Notes under the pieces: model-generated | Seen by the model: only the letters and a program-made list of their open reading frames with translations | The model's database searches: none | What the model was told of the DNA's origin: nothing | Made by a program: the position numbers and the translations under genes | NCBI GenBank assembly: GCA_034401795.1 | Contig: CM067372.1 | Location: forward strand, 40,466,429 to 40,530,428 | Direction of reading: 5' to 3' | DNA from: Chaetoderma sp. LZ-2023a | Taxonomy: Eukaryota; Mollusca; Caudofoveata; Chaetodermatida; Chaetodermatidae | Length of the DNA stretch: 64,000 bases | In this document: positions 11,110 through 20,668 of the stretch, piece by piece | How the letters are laid out: each line of letters opens with the position of its first letter | How positions within the stretch are numbered: position 1 is the stretch's first letter

Positions 11110-11987
11110 CGGGTTACATGCGGTTTTGTGCTACTCTACATTTTCTGCGCGTTTACCTTGTTTTTCACTTATTTGACGGTTGTTGTACGTTCGTGTCATG
11201 TCGGAAAGAGAGGACTCACCTTTGGAAGGAGCTGGATCTCTTTATCAGGTGATTTCTTTGATATTCTAGCGTGTTTTGTCCCGGTTTAATGTGTTTCCGG
11301 GACTCGCGCTTACCGTGATTAGCGCCTATTTGAGTTGGTTTTTTACAACATGGTGCTTCATAAGTCTCATTTCTCTTTGTGTTTTTGTCCACAGGTATCA
11401 CGTAGAAGCTTTGATGGACTTCTCGGCACAAGAGGATATGTTTCTCTCCACCACGGTTCCATTTCCTACTAATACTGTTAGGTTATCTAACCAAAAAATC
11501 TATGTTCAGTGAGTTGGAGGCTTGTTATAAAGGTCTTCTCGCTTTGCCCTCTTGATCCAATTCCTTCCCCTTCGGTGGAGAGAGTGTAGAGGCGTACTAT
11601 GGTGGAGTTCTCCGGTACATCACGTTGGATGGTTTGTTTGTACAAGGTGTCAGGTATCTAATTATTGATAAACAAAAGGGGAGATAATTTCCTTTTTTGC
11701 CAATGCTAGAATTGGAAGGAGTTATCTCTGTATATCTGATTGTTGTGTACTCGAAATGCCAATTCAACTGGATGTTCCGGTTACTTATACAATTCGTTCT
11801 TGCACTTGGTGCTTGTTGCGGATCGATTATCTTTTGTCACGGGATTGATGACGTCATAATCGGCCTTGGCCTTTATTAACATTTAACGTTTTGTCCAACG
11901 CTGGTTCTTCTTGACTTGCGATCTTTAGGATCCTGTCCCTCTCTTTTTAGTTGGTTTTGAGTTCGCTAACCTTAACTATCTTGCTCA
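11110..11987 (+). other. 5' leader of element C
   Basis: Non-coding leader between terminal repeat and gag. Short blocks such as 'ttggatggtttgt' and 'tgacgtcataatc' are kept in elements A and B. No clear promoter motif is identified. A splice-acceptor-like 'tgtttcag' lies at the gag start in all three copies. Confidence 0.5.
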
Positions 11988-14063
11988 TTGTCCTTGTCCT
12001 TTGTCCTGTTTCAGAGACCTGGTTGCCCGTCCTGCGGGAGGTTTCTGAAGAATAGATTCGTACCGCACTTGTGCTTCAGCTGCAGTCCCTGTGGACCGTT
12101 GCTGAAGTGCGATGTATGTAAGCAGTGGGGGGGAGATCTAATGTCTGATTTTCTCTCATTGCAGGCGAGGGAGAAGGTGATGGAGGAAGAGAGGAAGAAG
12201 AAGAAGGAGGGTAGTAAGAAGGGTAAGAGGAAGGCCTCATCCGCGGTGGATATGGAGGCCTTCAGGTCCGAAATGTTGGAAGAGATGCAGAGGACGATAA
12301 AGGATTTGGTCCCAGAGTTGCTTCGCGGCATGCTTCCTGGGCCAGCTCCTTTGTTGTCCTCGGCATCTGCTTCCGAGCAGGTGATCCCCGCCTCTGAATC
12401 CGGTCTCTTTAGGTCCGGTCCGTTTGTGGATTCAGAGGTGGCCCCTTTGTTGGGGGCAGTCCAAGACCCTGGCAGCAGGCATGGCGCCGCGCCGAGGGGC
12501 CGTGGACAACGGTTGTTGCTGGGACCCGCGGTCTGCTCATCAGACCCCGGGTATCCGCGCGCCGAAGATGTCAAGGCCTCCTATGGCACCTTTCCTGGCC
12601 AGTCCGGGTTAGCTCTCTTTGCTGACCCGGAGCCTAATCTTTCTGGCCAGGAGGAAGAGGATCTCCTGCTAGGGTCGCCTTCTGAGGCCGTGGACATGGA
12701 ATACGACGTCTGTGCACCCCTCGCGGGGAATACAGGCGACGTGTTCCGTGGTTCTACTCTCGCAGGAGTAGATTTCACGGTCCAGAAGGTGTCCCTGGGC
12801 GGTGCTGTTGACCACGGATACCGCATACCTCGGCTTGCCGATGGTGTCGCTGGTGCTGGTCAGGGCCGCGGTAGGGCGGTGTTTACCCCACGCTCTGCCA
12901 CGGCGCCTGCTCCTGGTCAAGCCGCGGAGTTCAGCATGCCTGCTCTCTCGGGCCCGCATGCTTTTCCGGGCTTGCCAGGGGTATCAGCTTATCCGCCGTC
13001 GACGTCAACTGCGGGTGCTCTGGAGGAAGACGAAGGCCCTCGTCTAGTAGAGCGCTCGCAGTTAGCCACGGAGGAGGATTGGTCGGACGCTTGCCAGTGG
13101 CTGGTAAGTGTTCGGCCCGATCTACCCGTGGAGCTGCCGGCTAGCCAGCGTGACCATAGGCCGTGGTTAGCTGGTAGGCCGGCGGCTACCGCTATGCCAT
13201 CTCTGCCGCTGGCTGAGCATGTCGTGGACATGTTCGAAGCGGCGGAGGCGTCCATTAAGGTTAATGGACGTCTCGCGAAGGCCCCTCGCGAGGTGGCGAA
13301 GCGTTGCCGCATCGTGCCCCTGGACTACCAGCGGTACGGTGTGGTGCCAAAGCCAAGCGTGGATGATCGCGCGGCTTTAGGCGAAGATGCGCGGCCGGGC
13401 TCCCGTTCTGACACGGGAGTCTTGTGCTCGAACGCGTTGCGTTCGGCGAATGCCGCGCTGCGTGATGCGGAGGAGAGTGGGAGGGCGTCGATTGCCGCTC
13501 TGTCCCACGTCTCCCAGCTGCTACAGGGGGTGGTAGCGGCCTCCGCATCACGCCAGCCAAGCCCGGTAACAGTCCAGAGAGCCATCCAGGATGGTATCAA
13601 CCTGGCTTTGGACTGTTTGACGCGGGCGGTGACCAGAAGTGTCCGGGCGAGGCGCACGTTTGCCCTTGACAATCTGTGCCCGTCCCAGGACCTGTATAAT
13701 AGGCTGCTGCGGACGCCTATGACAGGTCCTGGTCTCTTTGGAGGTGAGGGATGCAGGCACCTCCAGGAGACGGTCACTCTGGTTAACAACCAGAAGGCGC
13801 TGCGTGAACAATTTGAGGTGCTCCGGCGGGAGCGTGTTCGCGCGGCACCCCCTGCGTATCGTCCTCTGCAGGCTCGAGGTGGTGCTGGCCAGGTCAGAGG
13901 CCAGCCACCGTCGCAACGTAGGCCTAGGCCACGTGCGATTCGGCCAGCAGCGAGGGGGGCGCAGGCTCCCCAGCCGCACCCAGCCAGACAGCCGCCCGCG
14001 CACCGTGGTGCGCGCGGCGCTGGGCGGGGCGCGCGGGGATCTGGTCGCGGCAATCGGGCCTGA
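11988..14063 (+). CDS. Gag-like protein of DIRS element C
   Basis: Open frame of 691 codons, with no ATG until 'MSDFLSLQ' near 12140. The frame upstream encodes a Cys-rich segment (CPSCG, HLCFSC, CDVC spacing) that could form a zinc knuckle, so the true start is unclear. A Lys/Glu-rich helix follows (about residues 60-80), then a Pro/Gly-rich middle, a conserved helical part ending in 'MTGPGLFGG' (about residue 580), and an Arg/Gly-rich tail suited to RNA binding. By position it is the DIRS gag. It overlaps the RT frame by about 325 bases. Confidence 0.75.
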   Translation: MSLSFVLFQRPGCPSCGRFLKNRFVPHLCFSCSPCGPLLKCDVCKQWGGDLMSDFLSLQAREKVMEEERKKKKEGSKKGKRKASSAVDMEAFRSEMLEEMQRTIKDLVPELLRGMLPGPAPLLSSASASEQVIPASESGLFRSGPFVDSEVAPLLGAVQDPGSRHGAAPRGRGQRLLLGPAVCSSDPGYPRAEDVKASYGTFPGQSGLALFADPEPNLSGQEEEDLLLGSPSEAVDMEYDVCAPLAGNTGDVFRGSTLAGVDFTVQKVSLGGAVDHGYRIPRLADGVAGAGQGRGRAVFTPRSATAPAPGQAAEFSMPALSGPHAFPGLPGVSAYPPSTSTAGALEEDEGPRLVERSQLATEEDWSDACQWLVSVRPDLPVELPASQRDHRPWLAGRPAATAMPSLPLAEHVVDMFEAAEASIKVNGRLAKAPREVAKRCRIVPLDYQRYGVVPKPSVDDRAALGEDARPGSRSDTGVLCSNALRSANAALRDAEESGRASIAALSHVSQLLQGVVAASASRQPSPVTVQRAIQDGINLALDCLTRAVTRSVRARRTFALDNLCPSQDLYNRLLRTPMTGPGLFGGEGCRHLQETVTLVNNQKALREQFEVLRRERVRAAPPAYRPLQARGGAGQVRGQPPSQRRPRPRAIRPAARGAQAPQPHPARQPPAHRGARGAGRGARGSGRGNRA

Positions 14064-16194
14064 TGGGCTGGTTACCGCGGTGGGAACCACTCCGGTGTTT
14101 CACGCCGAGAGGACAGTGCCACTCTTGCATTCCTTATGTCCGCCTCTATCCCTAGGTGGACCGGTGGGCGGCCGTTTGGCCGGCCACTTGCCAGAGTGGA
14201 AGCGGTTGACTCAGGACCGTTTAGTCTTGCGATGGCTTTCAGTCGGGTATCGTCCCGACTGGATGACAGGCCCGCCATCGCGACTGTCTCTCGCGCCGAT
14301 CTGGACTCCGGTTCCACGGGTTCCGGATCAGAGGTTGTGTATAGAGGAGGAAATAAGTTCCCTCATACTAAAAGAAGCCATTCAGCCGGCACAGAGGTGC
14401 CCGGGCTTCTATTCAACCCTCTTCTTGGTGAAGAAAAACACCGGAGGGTGGAGGCCGATTCTCAACCTCAAGCCTTTGAACAAGTTCATAGAGACGCCCA
14501 GTTTCAAGATGGAGACTGTGCGCTCGGTATTGGCGGGGTTGGAGCGAGGAATGTGGACCGCTTCCATAGATTTGAAGGATGCGTATTTCCACATTCCCAT
14601 AGAGAGGAGTTTCCGTCACTTCCTGAGATTCGCATTTCAGGGCAGGCAGTGGGAATTCAGGGTGTTACCCTTCGGGATTTCCACGGCTCCTCGGGTCTTC
14701 ACCCGTGTGGTTCTCGCGATCACTGCATACCTCCGCAGGAGAAGCATAGCAGTCCACACGTACATAGACGACTGGCTGTTGAAAGCACACACCCGGGAAT
14801 CGTTGTCAGCCAATCTGGAGATTGTTTTGAAAACTCTCTCGGACTTGGGCTGGATGATCAATTTCCCGAAATCAGAGCTAACTCCATCCCAGAAGTTTGT
14901 TTACCTGGGCATGTTCTTCGATCTGGAGACGGGGTATGTGTACCCCACTCAGGAGAGGGTTCAAATACTCATCTCGGTAATACAGTCGGTGTGCGACAGT
15001 CGTCATGTCCTGGCACGGGTTTACTTGAGAATGCTGGGCTTGATGGTTTCTTTGGAACCAGTCATTCCGCAGGCCGCCTTGCGCAGGCGCCCGATCCAGT
15101 TGTTTCTCATGACACAGTGGACCCAGAGTTCGGGTTCGCTGGACTCGAGTGTGTCAGTGTTGGCGCCTCTGATTCACCACCTGCAATGGTGGTTGAATAC
15201 AGAGAATCTCTTGCCGGGGGTTTTGCTGACCCCTCCCCACCCTCAGGTGACTCTGTATACAGATGCATCGATGGAGGGGTGGGGAGCTTGTCTGGAAGAG
15301 TCCACAGTATCAGGGCTTTGGGATCTGGATCAGTCCAAGGAACATATCAATCTACTAGAGCTAAGAGCAGTAGTCCTGGGCCTGGAACATTTCTTAAAGA
15401 ATGTTCAGGGCAAGATTGTTCTGATTCGTTCAGACAACTCGACAGTAGTGACTTACATAAACCTCCAGGGCGGAACGAAGTCGCCCAGTCTCTGTATGAT
15501 GACATGGAAACTGCTTTGTTGGTGCCTGGATCATGGGATCACCTTGAAAGCAGTTCATATTCCGGGGAGGTTAAATCTGCTAGCAGACTCATTGAGCCGA
15601 AGGATGAGTGTTTTACCCACGGAATGGCAACTAAATCAATGTGTGGCGGATCGTCTGTTCGACCATTGGGGGAAACCCAACATAGATTTGTTCGCAACGA
15701 AGAAGAATGCGAAGATGACGACGTACGTCTCTCCGATTCCAGACCCAAGCGCTTTCGCAACAGATGCGTTAGCTATCAGCTGGGAGGGAATGTATGCATA
15801 CGCATTCCCCCCAGCAATCCTGATTCCAAAGGTGCTTCAGAGAATCAGGCAGCAGGAGTGCCAAGTGCTTCTGATCGCCCCGGATTGGCCAAGCCGATCG
15901 TGGTATACGGATCTGCTGGACCTTCTGGTCTGCAATCCGGTTCCGCTGCCTCTGATGGACGACCTTATCTTCCAGGGCAAGGCCCTTCACGACAATCCGT
16001 CAATGTTCCGATTGACTGCGTGGATGTTGTCAAGGAATCTAGAATTAAGGAGGGCTTTTCTGAGCAAGCGGCCATGTTTATGGCCAAAGCCAGGAGGGGG
16101 TCAACCTCCAGAGCATATAATTATAAAATCAACAGATTTGCAGAGTGGTGCTCAAAAAGATGTATTGATCCAATGGAATCATCTATTCAGGTAG
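13738..16194 (+). CDS. Reverse transcriptase / RNase H / methyltransferase-like polyprotein, element C
   Basis: Open frame of 818 codons without a clear ATG, overlapping the end of gag. The RT domain carries 'SIDLKDAYFHIPI', 'LPFGISTAPRVFTRV' and the active-site 'YIDDWLLK' near residue 341. RNase H follows with the expected acidic residues: 'YTDASMEGWG' (about 507), 'LLELRAVV', 'RSDNSTVV' and 'LLADSLSRR'. The C-terminal part ('NIDLFATKKNAKM', 'VLLIAPDWPSRSWYTDL') occupies the place of the DIRS Dam-like methyltransferase domain; that label rests on position and general resemblance. It would copy element RNA into DNA. Confidence 0.9.
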   Translation: MEVRDAGTSRRRSLWLTTRRRCVNNLRCSGGSVFARHPLRIVLCRLEVVLARSEASHRRNVGLGHVRFGQQRGGRRLPSRTQPDSRPRTVVRAALGGARGDLVAAIGPDGLVTAVGTTPVFHAERTVPLLHSLCPPLSLGGPVGGRLAGHLPEWKRLTQDRLVLRWLSVGYRPDWMTGPPSRLSLAPIWTPVPRVPDQRLCIEEEISSLILKEAIQPAQRCPGFYSTLFLVKKNTGGWRPILNLKPLNKFIETPSFKMETVRSVLAGLERGMWTASIDLKDAYFHIPIERSFRHFLRFAFQGRQWEFRVLPFGISTAPRVFTRVVLAITAYLRRRSIAVHTYIDDWLLKAHTRESLSANLEIVLKTLSDLGWMINFPKSELTPSQKFVYLGMFFDLETGYVYPTQERVQILISVIQSVCDSRHVLARVYLRMLGLMVSLEPVIPQAALRRRPIQLFLMTQWTQSSGSLDSSVSVLAPLIHHLQWWLNTENLLPGVLLTPPHPQVTLYTDASMEGWGACLEESTVSGLWDLDQSKEHINLLELRAVVLGLEHFLKNVQGKIVLIRSDNSTVVTYINLQGGTKSPSLCMMTWKLLCWCLDHGITLKAVHIPGRLNLLADSLSRRMSVLPTEWQLNQCVADRLFDHWGKPNIDLFATKKNAKMTTYVSPIPDPSAFATDALAISWEGMYAYAFPPAILIPKVLQRIRQQECQVLLIAPDWPSRSWYTDLLDLLVCNPVPLPLMDDLIFQGKALHDNPSMFRLTAWMLSRNLELRRAFLSKRPCLWPKPGGGQPPEHIIIKSTDLQSGAQKDVLIQWNHLFR

Positions 16195-17033
16195 TGGCTG
16201 ATTTCCTCTGTCACCTATATGATGCCTATAGCCTCAAGCCTAACTCTATTGCTGGTTATAAATCAGCTTTAATGACTGTTATCCCTTGCTTGGCTAATAG
16301 GGGGAGTGATGAAGTAAGTACATTAAATGTATTAATTAAAGGCATGGGCAATCTAAGACCAAGGAATCCTCCACTGATTCCGTCTTGGAGTTTATCACTG
16401 GTGCTCCAGGTACTAGGTGATAAGCCTTTTGAACCACTTAGTTCCATTTCTATGAAAATGTTAACTCTTAAAACTGTATTTTTAATTGCTGCGGCCTCGG
16501 CGAGGCGTAGGAGTGAGATTCACGCCTTATCAGCCGAGGTTGACCGTTTTGTGGTTACAGGGGAAGGCCTTAAGCTTCTACCTAGGATTAATTTCTTGTC
16601 TAAAAATCAGTCATTGAAATATCCAGGTCAGCCTATTTTTTTGCCATCTTTAACTAGATATGATCCTGGTTCTAAAGTATGGTGTCCCGTCCGGGCGCTG
16701 CTCCGGTACAGACAGCGTACTTCGGAGTGGCGTACCGACCTATCAGCTTTATGGTTGTCATATATTGAACCCCATGGTAGGGCGTCTAAGGACACCATTT
16801 CTAGGTGGATTGTGGAATGTATTCAATTTTGTCACAAATCCGCCACCGGGCGACAGGTTGACGTGGCCAAGGCTCACAGTGTCCGCGGTGTCGTGGCATC
16901 CACTGCCCTGTTTAGTGGGGTCCCTGTGGATGATATTATGTCAGTGGCTCAGTGGCACTGTGAGTCAAGTTTTACAGACCATTACCTCCGTGACACCTCT
17001 AACCCTCTCGCCTTGTCGATTTTGAAACAATAA
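16074..17033 (+). CDS. Tyrosine recombinase of DIRS element C
   Basis: From the ATG at 16074 ('MFMAKARRGSTSRAYNYK') the frame gives 319 residues, a normal size for a tyrosine recombinase. The N-terminal SAM-like part ends with 'GYKSALMTVIPCL'. The catalytic part shows Arg in 'SARRRSEIHAL', His-x-x-Arg in 'AHSVRGVV', then 'AQWHCESSFTDHYLRD' with the nucleophilic Tyr. It should insert a circular DNA copy into the genome by strand exchange. The same frame stays open upstream to 14136 through the whole RT region, so a longer product cannot be excluded. It overlaps the RT/RNase H frame by 121 bases. Confidence 0.85.
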   Translation: MFMAKARRGSTSRAYNYKINRFAEWCSKRCIDPMESSIQVVADFLCHLYDAYSLKPNSIAGYKSALMTVIPCLANRGSDEVSTLNVLIKGMGNLRPRNPPLIPSWSLSLVLQVLGDKPFEPLSSISMKMLTLKTVFLIAAASARRRSEIHALSAEVDRFVVTGEGLKLLPRINFLSKNQSLKYPGQPIFLPSLTRYDPGSKVWCPVRALLRYRQRTSEWRTDLSALWLSYIEPHGRASKDTISRWIVECIQFCHKSATGRQVDVAKAHSVRGVVASTALFSGVPVDDIMSVAQWHCESSFTDHYLRDTSNPLALSILKQ

Positions 17034-17560
17034 CCGCTTTATGTTTGTGAAGAGTGCTTCCGCATTGCTTATATACTTCGCCATTCAGCGACGGTGACAA
17101 CCACTTGTCGGGACTGTATCAGGCTTCTCTACTGGAATCGTGATGACAGCTTCCTAGTACAACAAGGTCAGTCTTGTTCATGTGGTGTTCATTGTTTTGT
17201 ATTGTCACGTTACCCAGTGTTATTAATATGGTGATGGTTTATGTGGGTTGTGGTTCTTTAGAGAGAGTATACGAAAATGGAGCCTTTTCGTCTCTGTCCT
17301 ATAGTACTTGGCACTAGTACGAAGAGAGCGTGTAGGACATTGAGGTCATTTAATCTTCCTCCCAAGGGTGGGGGGGAGCGCATATGACAAATCGGTCATC
17401 TCTCAGGCATCGGTTGTGTTATCCGATGGTTTATCAAATCCTGACTGTGTTTTCACACAGTTTCAGACGTCATAAGTGCCTTAAACGCTTGAAAGCGTAT
17501 AGGGAAGAGCTGGTCTTTTGACCTCGCCTCCCTCCCGCCAGATTCACTTTCGAATTCTGG
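17034..17560 (+). other. 3' non-coding region of element C
   Basis: Non-coding sequence between YR and the ICR. It ends in a small hairpin (gccaga...tctggc, near 17537-17560) kept in elements A and B. Confidence 0.55.
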
Positions 17561-17660
17561 CAATATCAAAAGTATTAGGGAGGTAAGTATACTCTTGATG
17601 TGAAATAAACGAAATCTAGGATTTCTTTTTTCACGAGAGAGTTGATACTTACCTCCCTAG
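17561..17660. repeat. Internal complementary region of element C
   Basis: The left half is the reverse complement of the element's left end, including the C-specific 'gatgtgaaa' (A and B have 'gaagtgaaa'). The right half is the reverse complement of the right end. They abut at 17605/17606. In the DIRS model this region templates end completion and circle formation. Confidence 0.9.
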
Positions 17661-17724
17661 ATACGGACCCGGCCTCTCCGCCCCACAGAGGCTCGGTCTT
17701 CAGGCTCTTGGTAGTTGCATGTGT

Positions 17725-17903
17725 TAGCCAATAAATGAGCCAGAGGAAGTAGTAGTCGGCGCATGCGCGGTGGTGGGGCGAGCATCCGCCGGACTACCTC
17801 TGACTCCCTGCCCAGTAGGGGCACCTAACTGTTTTTAATCTGAGTGTTTTATTGAGTGAAAGCCGATATTTAGCAATATCAAAAGTATTAGGGAGGTAAG
17901 TAT
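17725..17903. repeat. Right inverted terminal repeat of element C
   Basis: Reverse complement of 10930-11109. It is followed by about 39 bases of unique right end ('tcaactctctcgtg' to 'cgttta'). Confidence 0.85.
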
Positions 17904-17942
17904 CAACTCTCTCGTGAAAAAAGAAATCCTAGATTTCGTTTA

Positions 17943-18963
17943 TTCTATGGTGGAAACAGCGTCAGAATCTCCTATTAGGGGTTTCGCTGCACCTACCCCA
18001 CCCCCAACTGTCCGTCTACACGGATGCATCGCTGGAAGGGTGGGGTGCCTGCCTGGGAGAACACCAGGTCTCGGGCACATGGACTCTCCCGGAGAGTCAG
18101 CTGCATATCAATCTGTTGGAAATGATGGCAGTGGAACTGGCGTTGGAAGAGTTCCTTCCGATGATCAGGGGCAAGGTGATATTGATACGGTCGGATAATT
18201 CGACGGTAGTATCATACATAAATCGCCAAGGTGGGACCAGGTCACCCACGCTGTGTATCAAAGTGTGGCACTTGATTCAATGGTGCAGGAATTACTCGGT
18301 TGTTTTGAAAGCAGCTCACATTCCTGGGCGATTGAACATTCTGGCGGATGCTTTGTGTCGCGGACAGAGAATTCTGCCAACAGAATGGTCCCTCAACCCT
18401 CCAGTTCTACGAAGGATCTTCGAGCATTGGGGCAAACCCAACGTGGACTTGTTCGCCACAAGGGCAAATGCTCAAATCATGACTTATGTCTCGCCGATTC
18501 CAGATCCAAATGCCGTCGATACAGACACTCTGGTGATAAGCTGGAGGGGGATGCACACTTACGCGTACCCACCCACGATTTTTCTGCCGAAGGTATTGGT
18601 GAAGATCAGGGAGGAACCATGTCTGGTCCTGCTAATAGCGCCGTATTGGCCCAGCAGGGCGTGGTTCACGGATCTGCTAGATCTGCTGGTGGAAAACCCA
18701 GTGCAGTTGCCCGAGATTCCGAACATAATCTCCCAGGCCAAGGGACTCTTCCTACACGAGCATCCCGAAATGTTCAAATTGACTGCGTGGATGTTATCAA
18801 ACAACGCTCCACGTCGGAGGCTTTTCTCGACAAGCTGCTGATTTCATCGCGGCTGCGAGAAGGAGGTCAACCTTCAAGTCATATAACAACAAGGTTAACA
18901 GATTTGCAGACTGGTGTGAAGAAAAGGGTATTGATACCTTTCAATCCACTATTCAGCAAATAG
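17943..18963 (+). pseudogene. RNase H and methyltransferase-like part of element D, second half of split gene
   Basis: This continues the D reading frame interrupted at 10914: 'HLLWWKQRQNLLL', then RNase H motifs 'YTDASLEGWGACL', 'LLEMMAVELAL', 'RSDNSTVVSYI' and 'ILADALCRG', then the methyltransferase-like 'NVDLFATRANAQIM' and 'VLLIAPYWPSRAWFTDL'. The frame hits a stop at 18841 after an indel. The homologous end (like 'LTDLQTGVKKRVLI') is readable in another frame to 18963. Confidence 0.85.
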
Positions 18964-19800
18964 CAGACTTTCTCTGTGAGCTGTTCTTTTCAGGACTAGC
19001 TCCCGTCACAGTTGCTGGATACAAGTCAGCTTTGGCATCAGTTATCCCTTGTCTAGCCAACAGGGATAGTCCAGAGGTGGCCCAGTTAAATGTGATGTTG
19101 AAGGGAATGAGCAATCTCCGCCCGAGACAACCGGTAGTCATTCCAGCCTGGAGTCTATCTTTAGTGCTTAATGTACTGGCCAAGCACCCTTTTGAACCGT
19201 TGCGTTCGGCTAGTCTAAAGCATTTGACTCTAAAGGCGGTCTTTCTATTGGCAGCTTCCTCAGCTAGAAGGCGCAGTGAGATCCATGTGCTTTCGGCAGA
19301 GAGGGACCGATTTATTGTCTCCGGAGAGGGTCTGCGTCTTCTGCCAAGAGCAGAGTTTATGTCAAAGAATCAATCTTTGAGATATCCCGGCAAACCGATC
19401 ATAATACCAAAGTTAACAAGGTTTGATCGTGATGCCAGTGTCTGGTGCCTGGTCCGTGCTTTGACTAAGTACAGGAAATGGACTGACTCGTTACGGTCGA
19501 ACGATAGACATCTATGGATCTGCCATAAGAAGCCTTATGGCGCCGCATCCATGGATACTATCTCTCGTTGGGTAGTCGAATGCATTCAGACTACTCATGA
19601 GATGGCGACTGGGCACCAGGTGCAAGGCGCAAGGGCACATGATGTTAGAGGAATAGCCGCCTCGACCGCCCCTTACAGTGGTGTTCCGTTAGAGGACATC
19701 ATGGCCATTGTACAATGGCACTGAGTCCTCATTCACGGATTACTATATGAGGGTTGTGTCAGACTCAGCCAATCCACTCGCTTTAGCTGTTTTGAAATGA
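18860..19800 (+). pseudogene. Tyrosine recombinase of element D, degenerate
   Basis: Homologous to the recombinase of C throughout, with catalytic motifs 'SARRRSEIHVL', 'AHDVRGIA' and 'TDYYMR'. Relative to C, two bases are lost around 19723 ('cactgagtcc' versus 'cactgtgagtca'), placing a stop just before the active-site Tyr in the main frame. The Tyr-containing end and its natural stop (19798-19800) are readable in the shifted frame. An earlier shift separates it from the upstream frame near 18850. It is presumably inactive. Confidence 0.8.
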
Positions 19801-20310
19801 TAGTTAAGTGACCACACTGCTCTTCTCCCTTTTTTCACTTTGGTAAGAAAAGAATTTAAAAGCAGACATGGTCGAGCGAGAGGATGACAACCAGATTGTG
19901 TCACTGATGGCCGGACCAGTGAATGGTTGGAGGCGGTACGTCTGGAGTCCATTTATCATGAGGTAATTCAAGATTGAGAGTTTTTTGTATTATGTCTATA
20001 TATCATGTTCATTCATCTTATATATTCATGCTCATTCCCAGGCTAATACATGTGTATATGCAAAGAGCAGTTAACCCTCTTGGCATATTTGTGTTTTCAG
20101 GTGAGATGCATGTTCATGAGTTCTCTTCCTTTTCTTGGGAGAAAAAGGGGTGGGGGGGGGGGGCAGTGATGCGAATGTGATTCGGTTCCGTTAACTTGAC
20201 GGTCCTTTTTAGGTCTCCGTTAGTCAAGTTTTAAGTCTAACTCTTTCTCCAAGGGGCAAAAGTAGCATTTATGGCTTGCCCCTTCCCACCAGGTTACTGA
20301 CCAAATCTGG
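19801..20310 (+). other. 3' non-coding region of element D
   Basis: Non-coding, with a G tract near 20150-20163. No other structure seen. Confidence 0.45.
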
Positions 20311-20321
20311 TGTATATCAGA

Positions 20322-20413
20322 AGTAACAGAATGGTGAGTATTGATCGAAGGAGAATGAAGGAAATGTAAATTTCCCTTTCTCCGAGATCTAACAATACTC
20401 ACCATTCTGTTAC
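20322..20413. repeat. Internal complementary region of element D
   Basis: It contains the reverse complement of D's left end (ending 'gatcgaaggaga') followed directly by the reverse complement of its right end ('gaaggaaatgtaaatttccc'), between two inverted 'gtaacagaatggtgagtatt' motifs. It sets the expected D termini at about 5459 (or 6640) and 20668. Confidence 0.85.
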
Positions 20414-20467
20414 GGACCCAGCCTCCCAGCCCCACGGAGGCAAGCCATGGATTTCTCTTGTTTGGTG

Positions 20468-20626
20468 GCTATGCAAACAATATGAGCTCTATGGTAGATG
20501 GGTACTCGGCAGTTGGGAGCCGAGTACCCGGTTCCAAGGAGTCGGTAAAGCTTTCTAAGTCTATAGTCCTAGAGCCAGCTGTCAAGGCCAGCTGTATATC
20601 AGAAGTAACAGAATGGTGAGTATTGT
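20468..20626. repeat. Right inverted terminal repeat of element D
   Basis: Reverse complement of 5495-5652 and of 6651-6815, including 'gggtactcggcagttgggag' and the 'gagctctatggtaga' stretch. Confidence 0.85.
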
Positions 20627-20668
20627 TAGATCTCGGAGAAAGGGAAATTTACACACTTCCTTCATTCT

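Larger units (their letters stand above)
10915..17942 (+). mobile_element. DIRS-type retroelement C, nested in D, apparently intact
   Basis: The element is 7028 bp, bounded by 'tttcacatcaagag' on the left and 'gatttcgttta' on the right. It contains inverted terminal repeats (10930-11109 and 17725-17903), three overlapping open frames (gag, RT/RNase H, YR) and an ICR (17561-17660) whose centre reads as the two ends joined. It sits in the RT/RNase H gene of D; removing exactly this interval restores D's frame, with no target duplication. It is related to A and B but diverged in the leader and gag. Confidence 0.9.
5459..20668 (+). mobile_element. Decayed DIRS-type retroelement D (hosts nested element C)
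   Basis: This is a tyrosine-recombinase retroelement with gag, RT/RNase H and YR in DIRS order, inverted terminal repeats (5495-5652 and 6651-6815 against 20468-20626) and an ICR at 20322-20413. Gag is broken by several frameshifts, RT has a stop at 9963, and YR has lost two bases near its end. The element is interrupted by element C (10915-17942) and carries a 1.18-kb duplication of its left end. Without those additions it would be about 7 kb, the same size as A-C. Its termini differ from those of A-C, so it is another subfamily. Confidence 0.85.

Noticed and set aside
13325..14053. Antisense open frames opposite gag and RT in the DIRS elements (also near 50138-50485 and 57695-58042)
   Set aside because: They are shadows of GC-rich coding sequence on the plus strand with no recognisable features.
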